A DNA stretch of 41,442 nucleotides from Saprospiraceae bacterium (GTDB lineage: Bacteria; Bacteroidota; Bacteroidia; Chitinophagales; Saprospiraceae): positions 1 to 41,442 of the forward strand of contig JAHDGF010000022.1 of NCBI GenBank assembly GCA_020627785.1, in the 5' to 3' direction. The notes beneath the pieces were generated by a model that worked only from the letters and a program-made list of their open reading frames with translations, made no database searches and had not been told where the DNA came from. Positions 26,292-36,307 of this stretch are shown here, piece by piece. Both the position numbers and the translations under genes were made by a program. How positions within the stretch are numbered: position 1 is the first letter of the stretch; the number at the start of each line of letters is the position of its first letter.

Positions 26292-27962
26292 TTACATCAA
26301 GCTTTTGAAGCTTGGTCTTTTCAATTTGATTTCACCCAGTCTCTCTTTTTTAGCGGCTTCATAACTGCTAAAGTTTCCTTCGTAAAATACGACCTGTGAA
26401 TCACCCTCAAAGGCCAGAATATGCGTTGCTAATTTATCAATGAACCAACGATCGTGAGAGATTAACATGACGCAACCTGCAAAATTTTCTATGGCCTCTT
26501 CTAACGCCCTCAGTGTATTTATGTCAATATCATTCGTCGGCTCATCGAGTAGTAAAACATTGCCATTATTTTTTAAGGTCATCGCCAAGTGTACTCGATT
26601 TCTTTCCCCTCCAGATAATACTTCTAATTTCTTTTGCTGATCAGCGCCAGTAAAATTGAACTTACTTATATAGGCCCGTACATTAACGGTCTGGTTACCG
26701 ACGACTATGTTATCATTTCCTTGTCCCAGAATCTCAAATACTGTTTTCTCAGGTAATAAATCTTTGTGGGATTGATCTACGTAAGAAACAGCCACTGTTT
26801 CCCCTATAGCAATTTCGCCACTGTCCGGTTCCTGCTCGCCCATGATCATTCTGAAAAGGGTAGACTTACCCATACCGTTTGGTCCTATAATTCCTACGAT
26901 GGCATTTTTAGGAACCGTAAAGGTCAAGTCTTCAATCAGGATTCTATTTTCAAATGACTTGGTTACATTTTTGAAATCAATGACATTTTCGCCCAAACGT
27001 GGTCCAGGAGGAATAAACAACTGAAGATTTTTCTCACGTTCTTTTACATCTTCGTTTTTCAATTTATCGTAGGCATTCAATCTTGCCTTTCCTTTGGCCT
27101 GTTTTGCTTTTGGATTTAATTTTATCCAAGCAAGTTCTCTTTGGAGTGTTTTATTTCGTCTCGATTCTTGTTTTTCTTCTTGTGCTAATCTTTTTGATTT
27201 TTGATCAAGCCACGTAGAATAATTTCCTTCCCACGGAATGCCTTCACCACGATCAAGCTCTAAAATCCATCCTGCCACATTATCTAGGAAGTATCTATCA
27301 TGCGTTACTGCAATGACTGTCCCAGGAAATTTCTGTAAATATTGCTCAAGCCAATGCACACTTTCCGCATCTAAGTGGTTCGTTGGCTCATCTAAAAGTA
27401 GAATGTCTGGTTGGCTTAGAAGTAATCTGCATAAAGCTACACGTCTTCTTTCTCCCCCAGATAAAACATTTACGGGCGTATCATCGGGTGGACATTGTAA
27501 TGAGTCCATTGCCATTTCTAGTTTGTGATCTAGTTCCCAAGCATTGAAGTGATCCATCTTTTCTAACCATTCACCTTGCTCCTCAATCAATTTCATCATT
27601 TCATCGTCGCTCATTGGTTCGGCTAGCTTAGCGCTGATTTCATTGTAGGTATTGACGACATCAACGATGTGTTGAACTCCTTCCTGGACAACTTCCTTCA
27701 CGGTTTTTGCTTCGTCTAGTTCGGGTTCTTGGGGAAGATATCCGATTTTATATTCCTTGTCAAAAAATACCTTTCCTTGATAATTGGTATCAAGTCCTGC
27801 GATGATTTTTAAGAGTGAAGATTTACCTGATCCATTCAAACCAAGGACTCCGATTTTGGCTCCATAGTAAAAGGATAGCCATATATTTTTTAATACTTCT
27901 TTTTTGGGAGGATAGACTTTCGTTACGCCCTCCATTGAGAATATTACCTTATTATCTGACAT
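26292..27962 (-). CDS. ettA: EttA, ribosome-associated ABC-F translational throttle ATPase
   Basis: A 556-residue ABC-F protein, nearly the same length as E. coli EttA (555). It has two ATPase cassettes without membrane domains. The first has Walker A GLNGSGKSS, signature LSGGERRRVALCRLL and Walker B ILLLDEPTNHLD. The second has GPNGMGKST, LSGGERNRVHLAMTL and VLLLDEPTNDID. An arm insertion lies in the first cassette (about 95-140), and the linker region is highly basic (ELAWIKLNPKAKQAKGKARL), which is characteristic of EttA. It binds the ribosomal E site and gates the first elongation steps by ADP/ATP ratio. It is a single gene divergent from its upstream neighbour and a housekeeping function unrelated to the sugar locus. 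Confidence 0.95.
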   Translation of the reverse strand: MSDNKVIFSMEGVTKVYPPKKEVLKNIWLSFYYGAKIGVLGLNGSGKSSLLKIIAGLDTNYQGKVFFDKEYKIGYLPQEPELDEAKTVKEVVQEGVQHIVDVVNTYNEISAKLAEPMSDDEMMKLIEEQGEWLEKMDHFNAWELDHKLEMAMDSLQCPPDDTPVNVLSGGERRRVALCRLLLSQPDILLLDEPTNHLDAESVHWLEQYLQKFPGTVIAVTHDRYFLDNVAGWILELDRGEGIPWEGNYSTWLDQKSKRLAQEEKQESRRNKTLQRELAWIKLNPKAKQAKGKARLNAYDKLKNEDVKEREKNLQLFIPPGPRLGENVIDFKNVTKSFENRILIEDLTFTVPKNAIVGIIGPNGMGKSTLFRMIMGEQEPDSGEIAIGETVAVSYVDQSHKDLLPEKTVFEILGQGNDNIVVGNQTVNVRAYISKFNFTGADQQKKLEVLSGGERNRVHLAMTLKNNGNVLLLDEPTNDIDINTLRALEEAIENFAGCVMLISHDRWFIDKLATHILAFEGDSQVVFYEGNFSSYEAAKKERLGEIKLKRPSFKSLM

Positions 27963-27985
27963 GTTTTTGATTGTTTATGCTTTCG

Positions 27986-27993
27986 CAAATATA
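27986..27993 (-). promoter_or_regulatory. Candidate -7 promoter box for ettA
   Basis: On the minus strand TATATTTG is a perfect match to the Bacteroidota -7 consensus TAnnTTTG, 23 bases before the ettA ATG. A clear -33 TTTG is not seen at the expected distance, so this is only a partial match. Confidence 0.4.
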
Positions 27994-28145
27994 GAATTTA
28001 CTTTTGAGTCTGGTCCTATCCATTGATTCAACCATGCAACTTGAATTATGTATGAGTGATGGGACTTTCTAATTCCTTTATGACTCTGGAATTTCCCATC
28101 GTGTATTGGTATAAAATTTGCATGACAATGCTAAACCATTGTGAA

Positions 28146-29840
28146 ATGACTCAGGTAAAGACCGAAAGGACAAGAGCACAAGAATCTCGCGCAGCAATCC
28201 AACGATTATACATCGCCATGCGCCATTTATTTCTAAGAGGCAGTTATAAACCTCTTGGTGTCTCCGGTGAAGCCATGATTAATTCACTTCTTCTTCTCAA
28301 GCCAGAAATTTATGGTTCTATCGCTGATCCCGAAAAGGTTGAACTCTCTGGATTACTTTATATATTTCAACGATTACCTCAAGGCATCGAAGAGTGTCGA
28401 TATGTAAACCTAATCGCAGGAGAAGGCTTTGAGCAAAGTGAATTTACTCCGTTAATCCCAAGTAAGCGAAGAAGAAATTGTTACAGAATCGATGATGAGC
28501 AGATGTATATTGAAATGACTCGTGGTCGCAGTGACATTTATGACGTACTTACCCACCTTACCTTCCTGTTTGTAGAATCTGAAAAGATACGAAGAAATAG
28601 TTTCGACTATAAGAATAGACCAAAACGGGAATGGTTGATGCTTGAGGATATTGTCCAGCGCATTAATAAAGGTGAAAATTTCAACAAAGAAATAGGGTAT
28701 ACCTATTTAAGCACCTTACTCGGTAGAACCTTTAAGGAAACTGCAGTGGGCGCTCAGAATTTTGAAGAAGCGGATCGGGTCAATAATTTGTTTAAGATCA
28801 CTTATTGGCTTGGAAAGCGGAGCATTGAAGAACATCTGGAAGAAAAAGATCGAGAAATTACTTTCTCATCTGCCCTAAGAGAAAATGTAGGTAACCACAT
28901 ACATGGCGAAATCTGGGCGAATAAGATAAAGCAAACTTTGTTTGAAAAGAAGTTGCACAAAAGACCATTGCACATCATCAGTGCCAACTTACATAGTGTC
29001 ATGAATATACTCTATGCTAAAAAGGCCCTTGGTAAAAAACAAGCAGGTAAGTCCTTAGAGACTATTGCTCAAAAATTAAGCATTTCCACAAATACAGCCC
29101 TAAGGCAGAAAGTCAAACAATATGCGATGGCAAATGGAATGACTTTTATTCAAGATGAAAGCGGGACCAATATTTCAGTTCAGATTTTCGACCTAGAACA
29201 GTTAAATAAGAAAAGTATTCCCGCAGAAATTGAGTGGGATAGGAGATATGTTGAAAAAATGAAGCCTGTATTACTGGTTATTGATTATCCTTTTGGCGAA
29301 CAAGCCTATGAGATTATTGATGAACTATTGAAACCCTATGTTTCCGGCGACCAAAAATTTCAATTAAATGTTGATTCTATTAACATCATGGGAAAAGCTG
29401 GAATTCTGAAGGGAGGTAAAGGAGACATTATGATTCCAACGGCTCATGTTTTTGAGGGAACTGCTGATAATTACCCATTTGTCAATCAGCTAGACCCTAA
29501 AGAATTCAAAGGGCATGGCTTGAATGTGTATACGGGACCCATGATCTCTGTTTTAGGAACTTCACTGCAGAATAAGGACATTCTTAGATATTTTTCTCGA
29601 TCCTCCTGGAAAGCCATCGGACTTGAAATGGAAGGAGCACATTATCAGAAAGCGATTCAAGGTGCCTCACAAATCAGAAATAGCATTTCTAAAGATGTTG
29701 ATCTCAGATATGCCTATTATGCCTCAGATAATCCATTGGAAACGGGAAGTACTTTAGCTTCTGGTGGACTTGGCTTAGATGGGGTAAGACCTACCTACTT
29801 AATTACGAGTAAAATCCTTTCAGGTATCTTAAACGGCTAA
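28146..29840 (+). CDS. Bacteroidota protein with a nucleoside-phosphorylase/AMP-nucleosidase-like C-terminus
   Basis: ATG 28146 (MTQVKTERTRAQESRAAIQRLY) is preferred because the 30 codons before it, back to 28056, read like non-coding sequence; this gives 564 residues. The N-terminal half is helical and basic (RLYIAMRHLFLRGSYKPLG, MIEMTRGR-like segments) with no motif I can assign. The C-terminal part resembles the nucleoside phosphorylase-I fold: a GGKGDIMIPTAHVFEG strand and loop, a VYTGPMISVLG stretch and IGLEMEGAHY, where E496 matches the purine-site Glu of the M-E-x-E/G motif. I recall it as a conserved uncharacterised family (possibly DUF6909). A purine nucleoside or nucleotide binding or cleaving role is inferred; activity is unproven. 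Confidence 0.8.
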   Translation: MTQVKTERTRAQESRAAIQRLYIAMRHLFLRGSYKPLGVSGEAMINSLLLLKPEIYGSIADPEKVELSGLLYIFQRLPQGIEECRYVNLIAGEGFEQSEFTPLIPSKRRRNCYRIDDEQMYIEMTRGRSDIYDVLTHLTFLFVESEKIRRNSFDYKNRPKREWLMLEDIVQRINKGENFNKEIGYTYLSTLLGRTFKETAVGAQNFEEADRVNNLFKITYWLGKRSIEEHLEEKDREITFSSALRENVGNHIHGEIWANKIKQTLFEKKLHKRPLHIISANLHSVMNILYAKKALGKKQAGKSLETIAQKLSISTNTALRQKVKQYAMANGMTFIQDESGTNISVQIFDLEQLNKKSIPAEIEWDRRYVEKMKPVLLVIDYPFGEQAYEIIDELLKPYVSGDQKFQLNVDSINIMGKAGILKGGKGDIMIPTAHVFEGTADNYPFVNQLDPKEFKGHGLNVYTGPMISVLGTSLQNKDILRYFSRSSWKAIGLEMEGAHYQKAIQGASQIRNSISKDVDLRYAYYASDNPLETGSTLASGGLGLDGVRPTYLITSKILSGILNG

Positions 29841-29989
29841 TATTCAGGCATTTTTCGGTTTTTTTTACTGCTGATTTTTTTCAGAAGGCAAACTTCGACT
29901 TATTGTACGCTATATACTATCTTAGAATTGTATATCTTCCGCTTTATTATAGACCACTTACCTTTATAAAAAGATAGAATCGATTTAAT

Positions 29990-31096
29990 ATGGCAGATTT
30001 TTCATTGAAGTATAGTACCGAAAAAGGTGAGTTTTATAAGGTACTACACAAGCGTGTGAACGCCTACTTTAAGGATAAAGGCATTAACAGGCACGCGAAT
30101 AGTCGAATGATCATAAAGACTACAATCATGCTGAGTCTTTATTTTTTACCACTTATTTATATACTTTTTGGAAGTGTTAATAACACTGGATTATTATTGG
30201 CTTTGTGGGCAACGATGGGAGTTGGAATGTCAGGAATTGGGTTGTCAGTCATGCATGACGCAAATCATGGCTCATACTCCTCTAATAAAACAGTCAATTA
30301 TCTCTTAGGCTTTGTGCTTAATTTCTTAGGAGGCTACCATAATAATTGGAAAATTCAGCACAATGTACTTCATCATTCATACCCGAATGTTGATGGTTAC
30401 GATGATGATATCTTTAAACCTGGCGTTTTTAGACTATCTCCGAGTCAACCGCGAAGTAAACATTTCAAATTTCAAGCATTTTATGCTCCTTTGCTATATT
30501 CCATCATGTCTATTTACTGGTTTGTATGGAAGGATTTTGAGCAATTAAAAAGGTATAAAGAACGAGATCTTCTAAAGACACAAGGGATGACCTTTTCTAG
30601 CGGTGTTTTCTGGGTTTTGTTTCATAAGATTTGGTACGTTGCTTTGACCTTGGTACTTCCTATTTTAGTCACTCCACTTCCTTGGTGGCAGAATGTTTTA
30701 GGCTTCATAATTATGCATGTCATGACCGGTCTGGCTTTGGCTTTGATTTTTCAAGCGGCGCATGTGATTGAAGAAACCCATTTCTTTGAGCCTATTGAAG
30801 GATTGAGTTTGGAAAATAACTGGGCGATTCACCAGATGAAAACAACCGCTAATTTTGCAAGAACTAACAAGATGTTCTCTTGGTTTATCGGCGGCTTAAA
30901 TTTTCAAATCGAACATCATCTTTTTCCGAACATTTGTCATGTTCACTATAGAAAGCTTTCTAAAATTGTGAAGAGTACAGCGGCCGAGTTCAATATTCCT
31001 TATTATGAGCATACGACTTTTTTGCAAGCACTTAGAAGTCATTTCTCATTGTTGCATCGACTAGGAACCGGAAGTTATGACCATCAACTGGCTTAA
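29990..31096 (+). CDS. Membrane fatty-acid desaturase (acyl-lipid/linoleoyl-CoA type)
   Basis: A 368-residue di-iron membrane desaturase with the three histidine boxes: HDANHGS (about 88-94), HNVLHH (about 124-129) and QIEHH (about 305-309). Gln in place of the first His of the third box is typical of front-end and linoleoyl-CoA-type desaturases. Four or more membrane helices are visible (about 43-65, 66-88, 160-180, 240-265). It should introduce a double bond into membrane acyl chains using oxygen and an electron donor; unlike plant front-end enzymes it lacks a fused cytochrome b5 domain. It is transcribed alone and ends 4 bp from a convergent gene. Bond position cannot be told from sequence. 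Confidence 0.92.
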   Translation: MADFSLKYSTEKGEFYKVLHKRVNAYFKDKGINRHANSRMIIKTTIMLSLYFLPLIYILFGSVNNTGLLLALWATMGVGMSGIGLSVMHDANHGSYSSNKTVNYLLGFVLNFLGGYHNNWKIQHNVLHHSYPNVDGYDDDIFKPGVFRLSPSQPRSKHFKFQAFYAPLLYSIMSIYWFVWKDFEQLKRYKERDLLKTQGMTFSSGVFWVLFHKIWYVALTLVLPILVTPLPWWQNVLGFIIMHVMTGLALALIFQAAHVIEETHFFEPIEGLSLENNWAIHQMKTTANFARTNKMFSWFIGGLNFQIEHHLFPNICHVHYRKLSKIVKSTAAEFNIPYYEHTTFLQALRSHFSLLHRLGTGSYDHQLA

Positions 31097-31100
31097 GTTC

Positions 31101-31778
31101 TTATTTTCCGAAGCTTAAACCGTTTTTCTTTTTTGTCCAGATAATAATAATTGTTCCAATGATGGTTGGTAGCACCCATGGTATGGCTATTAAAGGACCG
31201 GCAAAAATATTGGCAAACATTCTTGACGCACCGAAGGCAAAAAACGCTGTATATGCTGCAATTCCAGTCCCTATCATACCTTCAATATGTTCGGAAAGCC
31301 ATGACTTTTTAGGTCCAGACCTGCTTATGACTATTGGAGTCGCACTAGAAACACCTAAAATCCCAAAGATCAGCAAGAGAATTGCTTGACCTTGCATTTT
31401 TAATGCAATTGCCCAAATAATTAAGCCTAGTCCACCGAGGAGTATTAATACGTTCAGTAATTTTCTTATGGCTAGCATATTTTGAGGGATATCCTTTTTG
31501 TATTTCAAAATACTAATCCCATACCATAGAGGATAGGCAGTAATTAGGGCCAGAAAGCCCAAAAAAGCAGCTATTATTGGATTGCCTTGGATTAAATTAA
31601 TAATTGATAACAGAACTGCTGTAATTAGTACATACCACATCGTATAAACATATGCCCAGCCAACTTTAATATGGACATTTCCTCCTTTTTTAACGAAGAC
31701 AGGAATCCAAAATAGAATAAGAGATAAGGAGCCTACGAAGATGTGAGAGTACAATAAAAATTTATCTAAAGCTTCCAT
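31101..31778 (-). CDS. Multi-pass membrane protein of unknown function
   Basis: A 225-residue integral membrane protein with about seven hydrophobic segments. I use ATG 31778 (MEALDKFLLYSHIFVGSLSL), which starts just before the first helix; an upstream in-frame ATG at 31820 would add 14 polar residues. The early segment IFVGSLSLILFWIPVFVKKGG, followed by HIKVGWAYVYTMWYVL, resembles the heme-free DUF2306-like predicted membrane proteins common in Bacteroidota, but I am not sure of the family. It is convergent with the desaturase, 4 bp apart, and on the same strand as the LytTR gene 140 bp upstream. No function is proposed. Confidence 0.8.
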   Translation of the reverse strand: MEALDKFLLYSHIFVGSLSLILFWIPVFVKKGGNVHIKVGWAYVYTMWYVLITAVLLSIINLIQGNPIIAAFLGFLALITAYPLWYGISILKYKKDIPQNMLAIRKLLNVLILLGGLGLIIWAIALKMQGQAILLLIFGILGVSSATPIVISRSGPKKSWLSEHIEGMIGTGIAAYTAFFAFGASRMFANIFAGPLIAIPWVLPTIIGTIIIIWTKKKNGLSFGK

Positions 31779-31919
31779 TGTTTTGATTTGAAATGAATTA
31801 ATACTTGCAATGTATGGCAAGCCAGAGGTCTTATTTTTTTATTATGATGATGAACAGGAAATAAGGACGAATGTCATGCCATCTTGCCGAAATACAAGCT
31901 TTCTTGACCAATGACAAGC

Positions 31920-32765
31920 CTATTTTCTAAAAATTGGGATGTATTTTCTAGACACTGGGACCTGAAAATCAGTCCATGAACCCAAGCTCAGGAGAAGACC
32001 CTGAGCATTTCCTTTGATTTCTGTGACTTGGTCTTTGTTTACAAGAAAGGATCGATGACATTTAATCACAGAGGTCTCTGACATCACCTTACTTACTTCA
32101 GTTAAGGTATTTCGGATGACTTCTTTTTTTATTCCTTCTTCTGAGCTGTAATAGATTTGAACATAATTCTGCATGGAAGCACCATACAAGAAATCAGAAA
32201 CCTCTATTTCAAAAACTTTAGAAGAGTCCTTAATGGGGATGACGACTTTTTTTGAAATAGGTCTTGTAGGACTAATATCATTAAGTGTATCCGCAATATT
32301 TTGATAGTTTCTCAAATTAGAATTTAGGTGTAAACCACCTAAAGTAGCGATGGGAAAGATCCCTACCAAAGAGGTAGCCATCAAGGTGCTTAAGAAACTC
32401 TCGGGAGATAGTGGATTATTGTATAGGAAGTAACTGTACAAACTGTTGGCAATGGTAATGAGTAGAAGAACGCCCAGAGTTGTAAGTATCCACTTACCAA
32501 AGGTCCAATTGGGTTCATCAATTCTTATTCTTAAGAATTTTTCAATTATTAAATCAAAAAGTAGGCTAGCAATGAAAGTGATCAGTCCAAAACCCAGACA
32601 ATGCACCCATTGATTTTTTTCGAGTAGATGCATTCCGAATGGCTTAAATGCTAGTAAAAATAGGAACACAATAAGTCCTGCAATTGATGCTGAACGGATT
32701 GATTCTTTAATGCCAAGCTTAACTGGAAATGGTTGATTTAGCCAATATTTGATTTTCTGAATCAT
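31920..32765 (-). CDS. Membrane-anchored LytTR-family transcriptional regulator
   Basis: A 281-residue protein with four predicted transmembrane helices in its first half (about 25-47, 54-75, 90-112 and 122-145) and a C-terminal LytTR DNA-binding domain (about 180-281), seen in FLYGASMQNYVQIYY, the TLTEVSKVM segment, the KCHRSFLVNKDQV block and the closing VPVSRKYIP. It has no receiver domain, so it would not be a classical phosphorylated response regulator. It lies 58 bp downstream of the sensor kinase gene on the same strand, probably in one operon. It may act as a membrane-tethered regulator whose input comes through its helices or through contact with the kinase. Confidence 0.9.
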   Translation of the reverse strand: MIQKIKYWLNQPFPVKLGIKESIRSASIAGLIVFLFLLAFKPFGMHLLEKNQWVHCLGFGLITFIASLLFDLIIEKFLRIRIDEPNWTFGKWILTTLGVLLLITIANSLYSYFLYNNPLSPESFLSTLMATSLVGIFPIATLGGLHLNSNLRNYQNIADTLNDISPTRPISKKVVIPIKDSSKVFEIEVSDFLYGASMQNYVQIYYSSEEGIKKEVIRNTLTEVSKVMSETSVIKCHRSFLVNKDQVTEIKGNAQGLLLSLGSWTDFQVPVSRKYIPIFRK

Positions 32766-32823
32766 TGGGTGTTAGGAACAATTGGAGGATTATTTATCTA
32801 AAATAAATTATTGGGGATTTAAA

Positions 32824-35800
32824 TTAAGATACTGCCTTTGTTTTTTTAAGTTTTCGCTGTCCGGTCGTTTCCAAAATGTGAGGTATCTGGACGGAGAATT
32901 TACAATACTTTCCCGGCTTTGAATCTATTTTTAAGATTCCTTTATGGCTATTTATTATTTTGTTGCACACCGCAAGACCTAGGCCAGTTCCTTCTATATC
33001 CTTCGTCTTATCTAACCTTTGGAATAACTCAAATACCTTTTCTTGGTCTTCATTTGATATCCCGATTCCATTGTCTTCGACAATAATGTTCCATTTAAAT
33101 CCAGGATCAGGTTCTTCTTGGTAAATTTTAATGACCGGAATTTCTTTGTCATTAAATTTTAAAGCATTTGTAATTAGATTCTGAAAAAGCATACTCAACT
33201 GTAAATAATTGCCGGTTATTTGAGGTAATTGAGCAATCTCAACATTAGCTAACTTTTTCTCAATGATGGAATTTAAATCTTTTATTTTTTCATTTATTAG
33301 TTGATTAAGATCTATCAATTCAAAATCTATATCTCCCTTATCAACACTTGAAAAAGCAAGAATACTTTCAATAAGAAAGTACATTCTTTCTACTGCAGAA
33401 TTAATCAGATTCATGTAGGAGTCTAATCCAAGATCTTCATTTTTTATCTTTCTTTGAATAAGTTGATTAAAGCTTTTAATAGTTCTTAAAGGTTCCTTCA
33501 AGTCATGAGAAGCTACGTGTGCAAATTTTTCTAAATCTTGGTTAGATCTGCTTAATTCATCGTTTGATTCGATTAGGCTTTTTTGGGAATGTAATAATTC
33601 GGCTTGAATGCTTTCTCGTTCCGATATTTCATGTTTGAGTTGTTGATTTAATCTTTTCAGTTTTATGTTTCTTTGAATAACATTCTTAATATAAGATCTT
33701 ACTAAGAGAATAGCCGTTAACACAAACAAGACGATGCTGAGAAATCTAAACCAAATGGTTTGCCAGAGCGCAGGCTTGATATTAATGTCCATACTTTGAA
33801 CGTCTGACCAATCACCAGATTTGTTGCTCATTTTTGCTTTAAAGGTGTAGCTCCCGTTTTCTAAATTGGTGTAAACAATTTGATTAGGATTTTCTGTGTA
33901 CATCCAATCATCATCAAAACCTTCTAGTTTATAGGCGTATTTATTTTCCTTTGGTTGATTATAACTTGCTCCAGCAAAACTTAAATTTAAATAGTAGTCA
34001 TTGAAATTTAAGTCTAAAGATTCTTTGCCTCTTAAGGAAACTGATTTTTCTCCAGCTGGATTCAAATAACGGGCGCTCTGGATGACGACAATTGGTTTAT
34101 CTTCTTTTTCATCCATATTATTAGGCTGAATGAAAATGGCACCAGGGTCATTCCCAAATAAAATATTCCCTTGAGCATCCAATGCAATTGAGCCAGGGAC
34201 AAAGGAGGTGTTATCCTTGATACCTTCAGCTTGTGTATATTCTCTAATGAATCCATTGTTCATGTTATAGCGAAAAATGCCATTGCTTGTTGCTCCCCAT
34301 AAAGCATCTGGGTCTAATTCCGAGTAAATCATGTTCAAGGTTAGAATTTCTTCTTTTGAATTTAAAGAATCCACAAATTCATTTTTCTTGACATCAAGCA
34401 CAGAAATTCCCTTTTCAGTCCCTACATATAAAAATTCTTTGTGAGAAAATAAAGTAAGACCTCTGTCTGAAACCAAGACAGGATAATCTTTTTTCTCGTA
34501 GGATTCAAATTTTGTGATTTCTCCATTTTCGATAACCTTGTTTAAGCCACTATAGCTACTCACCCACAGATTTCCTTCAACATCTTTTTTAATGGAGGTT
34601 ACAGAATTGTCTGAAAGTCCATTGTCGTTCTTATCAAAAATTTCAAAAGAATTCTCTACTAAATTAAATTTTATTAATCCTAATTCTGTGCACAGCCAAA
34701 CCACTTTGCCATCACCCACATACATGTGTTTTGCTAGGAAAAAGTCATATTTGTCTAATACCTTCTTAGATATTGGAAATTTCTCTACACTCGAAGTATT
34801 CGGATCAATTTTTAGTAAGCTAGTAACGCCTGTACACCAAACATTACCTTCTGCATCTTGCGTGATTGATGAAATGTATTCGAAACATTCATTGGTTTTC
34901 AACTCTTCTGTTATGGGGACGAGTGCGTTTGTTTTTAAGTCGTAAACAAAAAATCCATTTTCACCAGCAGTTTTCCAAATCTTATTATTCGCTATTACTA
35001 AATCTTGAGCATAAACCGATGAAATATTATCTGTAAACATTAATTGCTTAAATAGATTATTATTTGCGTTATACATATTTAGACCGGCCGAACTACAGAT
35101 CCAAATCAAACCGTCATCGTCTTGAAATACGGATGTGATGTTTGAATCAAGCAAGGCAAATTTTAAGGTTTCATCGGACTTTAAATTTATTAGCCCGGAG
35201 CCTCTATTTTTTGATTGATCGGAGATGAAGTTATTGTAATTTTCCTTTTTTAAAATTGTAACACCCGAAGCAGTTCCAAACCAAATGTCACCTCCGGTTT
35301 TATCAATTACAATTGATTGAACAATATTATTTTGTAAGGATTTAGGATCATTTCTATCCGATAGATAATTTTTTAATATTGGCTCCCATTCTTGATTACT
35401 TATTTCTTTACCCGCGTTTGGTGGAAGCTCCATTGTGAATAATCCTGAACCATGACTTGCTAACCAGTAAAGACCTTCTTCGTCTTCTTGTATTGCCCAT
35501 ATATTTTTGGACCCAAGTTGTTTTTTAGGGATGAACTGTCTAAATTTTAAATCATTTACATTTTCATCATTGAGCACAAGGTAAAATCCGCCACCCCATG
35601 AACCTACCCATTTCCAGCCCTGCGTGTCTTCATAGATAGAAAGGATGGCTGAGCTTTTTAAAGCATATTCTTTTTCATCAGCTTCATAACTGATGAATCC
35701 ATCAATGGTGGGATCGTAAATATTCAATCCCATCTCAGTGCCAACCCAGATTTGATTATTGTCTGTGTGCTTTATGGATAGAACCTCATCGTTATTTAAG

Positions 35801-36174
35801 CTATTCGCATCTAGAGGATCGTGTCTATAATTTTTCCAAGTATTGTTATCAATATCATGGATTACTAAACCTCCATTACGAGTACCAATGTATAGTCTAT
35901 TTTTATTGTCTATTTCAAGTGTGGCAATGTAATCTGAATATAGTTCAGGCGTGTTTTCTGAATTGAACGTCTTCATGTTATTGTAGCCGTCGTATCTGGC
36001 CAAACCACTAGTTGTGGCAATCCAAAGGAAACCTAAATTATCCTGAATGACCCGATTTACCTGAGAGCCAGGCAGTCCGTTTTCTTTTTCAAGTGCCGTA
36101 AAATGAAAATTGATATCGTTTTGACAGAAAACAATTGATGAAAGAAATAGCAGTAAAATTGAAAACTTGTTCAT
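32824..36174 (-). CDS. Beta-propeller (two-component regulator propeller) sensor histidine kinase
   Basis: This 1116-residue protein has a signal peptide (MNKFSILLLFLSSIVFC) and a long periplasmic part with many reg_prop repeats (LWIATTSGLARYDG, IWVGTEMGLNIYD, IWFGTASGVTILKK, LWVSSYSGLNKV). A Y_Y_Y-type sandwich follows (YKLEGFDDDWMYTE, YTFKAKMSNKSGDW; about 745-810). One membrane helix lies at about 822-845, then a coiled coil, HisKA with H890 in SHDLKEPLRT, and an HATPase domain (N box NLITNALKF, G1 EDNGIGIS, G2 GTGLGLAVC). Unlike hybrid two-component systems of this phylum it carries no receiver or AraC domain. Its output is presumably a separate regulator; the adjacent LytTR gene is the obvious partner genetically. 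The ligand is unknown. Confidence 0.93.
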   Translation of the reverse strand: MNKFSILLLFLSSIVFCQNDINFHFTALEKENGLPGSQVNRVIQDNLGFLWIATTSGLARYDGYNNMKTFNSENTPELYSDYIATLEIDNKNRLYIGTRNGGLVIHDIDNNTWKNYRHDPLDANSLNNDEVLSIKHTDNNQIWVGTEMGLNIYDPTIDGFISYEADEKEYALKSSAILSIYEDTQGWKWVGSWGGGFYLVLNDENVNDLKFRQFIPKKQLGSKNIWAIQEDEEGLYWLASHGSGLFTMELPPNAGKEISNQEWEPILKNYLSDRNDPKSLQNNIVQSIVIDKTGGDIWFGTASGVTILKKENYNNFISDQSKNRGSGLINLKSDETLKFALLDSNITSVFQDDDGLIWICSSAGLNMYNANNNLFKQLMFTDNISSVYAQDLVIANNKIWKTAGENGFFVYDLKTNALVPITEELKTNECFEYISSITQDAEGNVWCTGVTSLLKIDPNTSSVEKFPISKKVLDKYDFFLAKHMYVGDGKVVWLCTELGLIKFNLVENSFEIFDKNDNGLSDNSVTSIKKDVEGNLWVSSYSGLNKVIENGEITKFESYEKKDYPVLVSDRGLTLFSHKEFLYVGTEKGISVLDVKKNEFVDSLNSKEEILTLNMIYSELDPDALWGATSNGIFRYNMNNGFIREYTQAEGIKDNTSFVPGSIALDAQGNILFGNDPGAIFIQPNNMDEKEDKPIVVIQSARYLNPAGEKSVSLRGKESLDLNFNDYYLNLSFAGASYNQPKENKYAYKLEGFDDDWMYTENPNQIVYTNLENGSYTFKAKMSNKSGDWSDVQSMDINIKPALWQTIWFRFLSIVLFVLTAILLVRSYIKNVIQRNIKLKRLNQQLKHEISERESIQAELLHSQKSLIESNDELSRSNQDLEKFAHVASHDLKEPLRTIKSFNQLIQRKIKNEDLGLDSYMNLINSAVERMYFLIESILAFSSVDKGDIDFELIDLNQLINEKIKDLNSIIEKKLANVEIAQLPQITGNYLQLSMLFQNLITNALKFNDKEIPVIKIYQEEPDPGFKWNIIVEDNGIGISNEDQEKVFELFQRLDKTKDIEGTGLGLAVCNKIINSHKGILKIDSKPGKYCKFSVQIPHILETTGQRKLKKTKAVS

Positions 36175-36307
36175 TGCTCTATTAATAGGACAATTATTAA
36201 GCCTATATCAGAACTTAATTCGTCCACTTTTGCAATAATTTAATGATTTGTCAGCTGATTTACAATTGTGTAGCCAAATTATCTATTTACGGGCTTCCTG
36301 AGCGGTC

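Noticed and set aside
28056..28145. N-terminal extension of the nucleoside-phosphorylase-like protein back to ATG 28056
   Set aside because: The 30 extra residues look non-coding, and the family-like helical start begins at the later ATG 28146.
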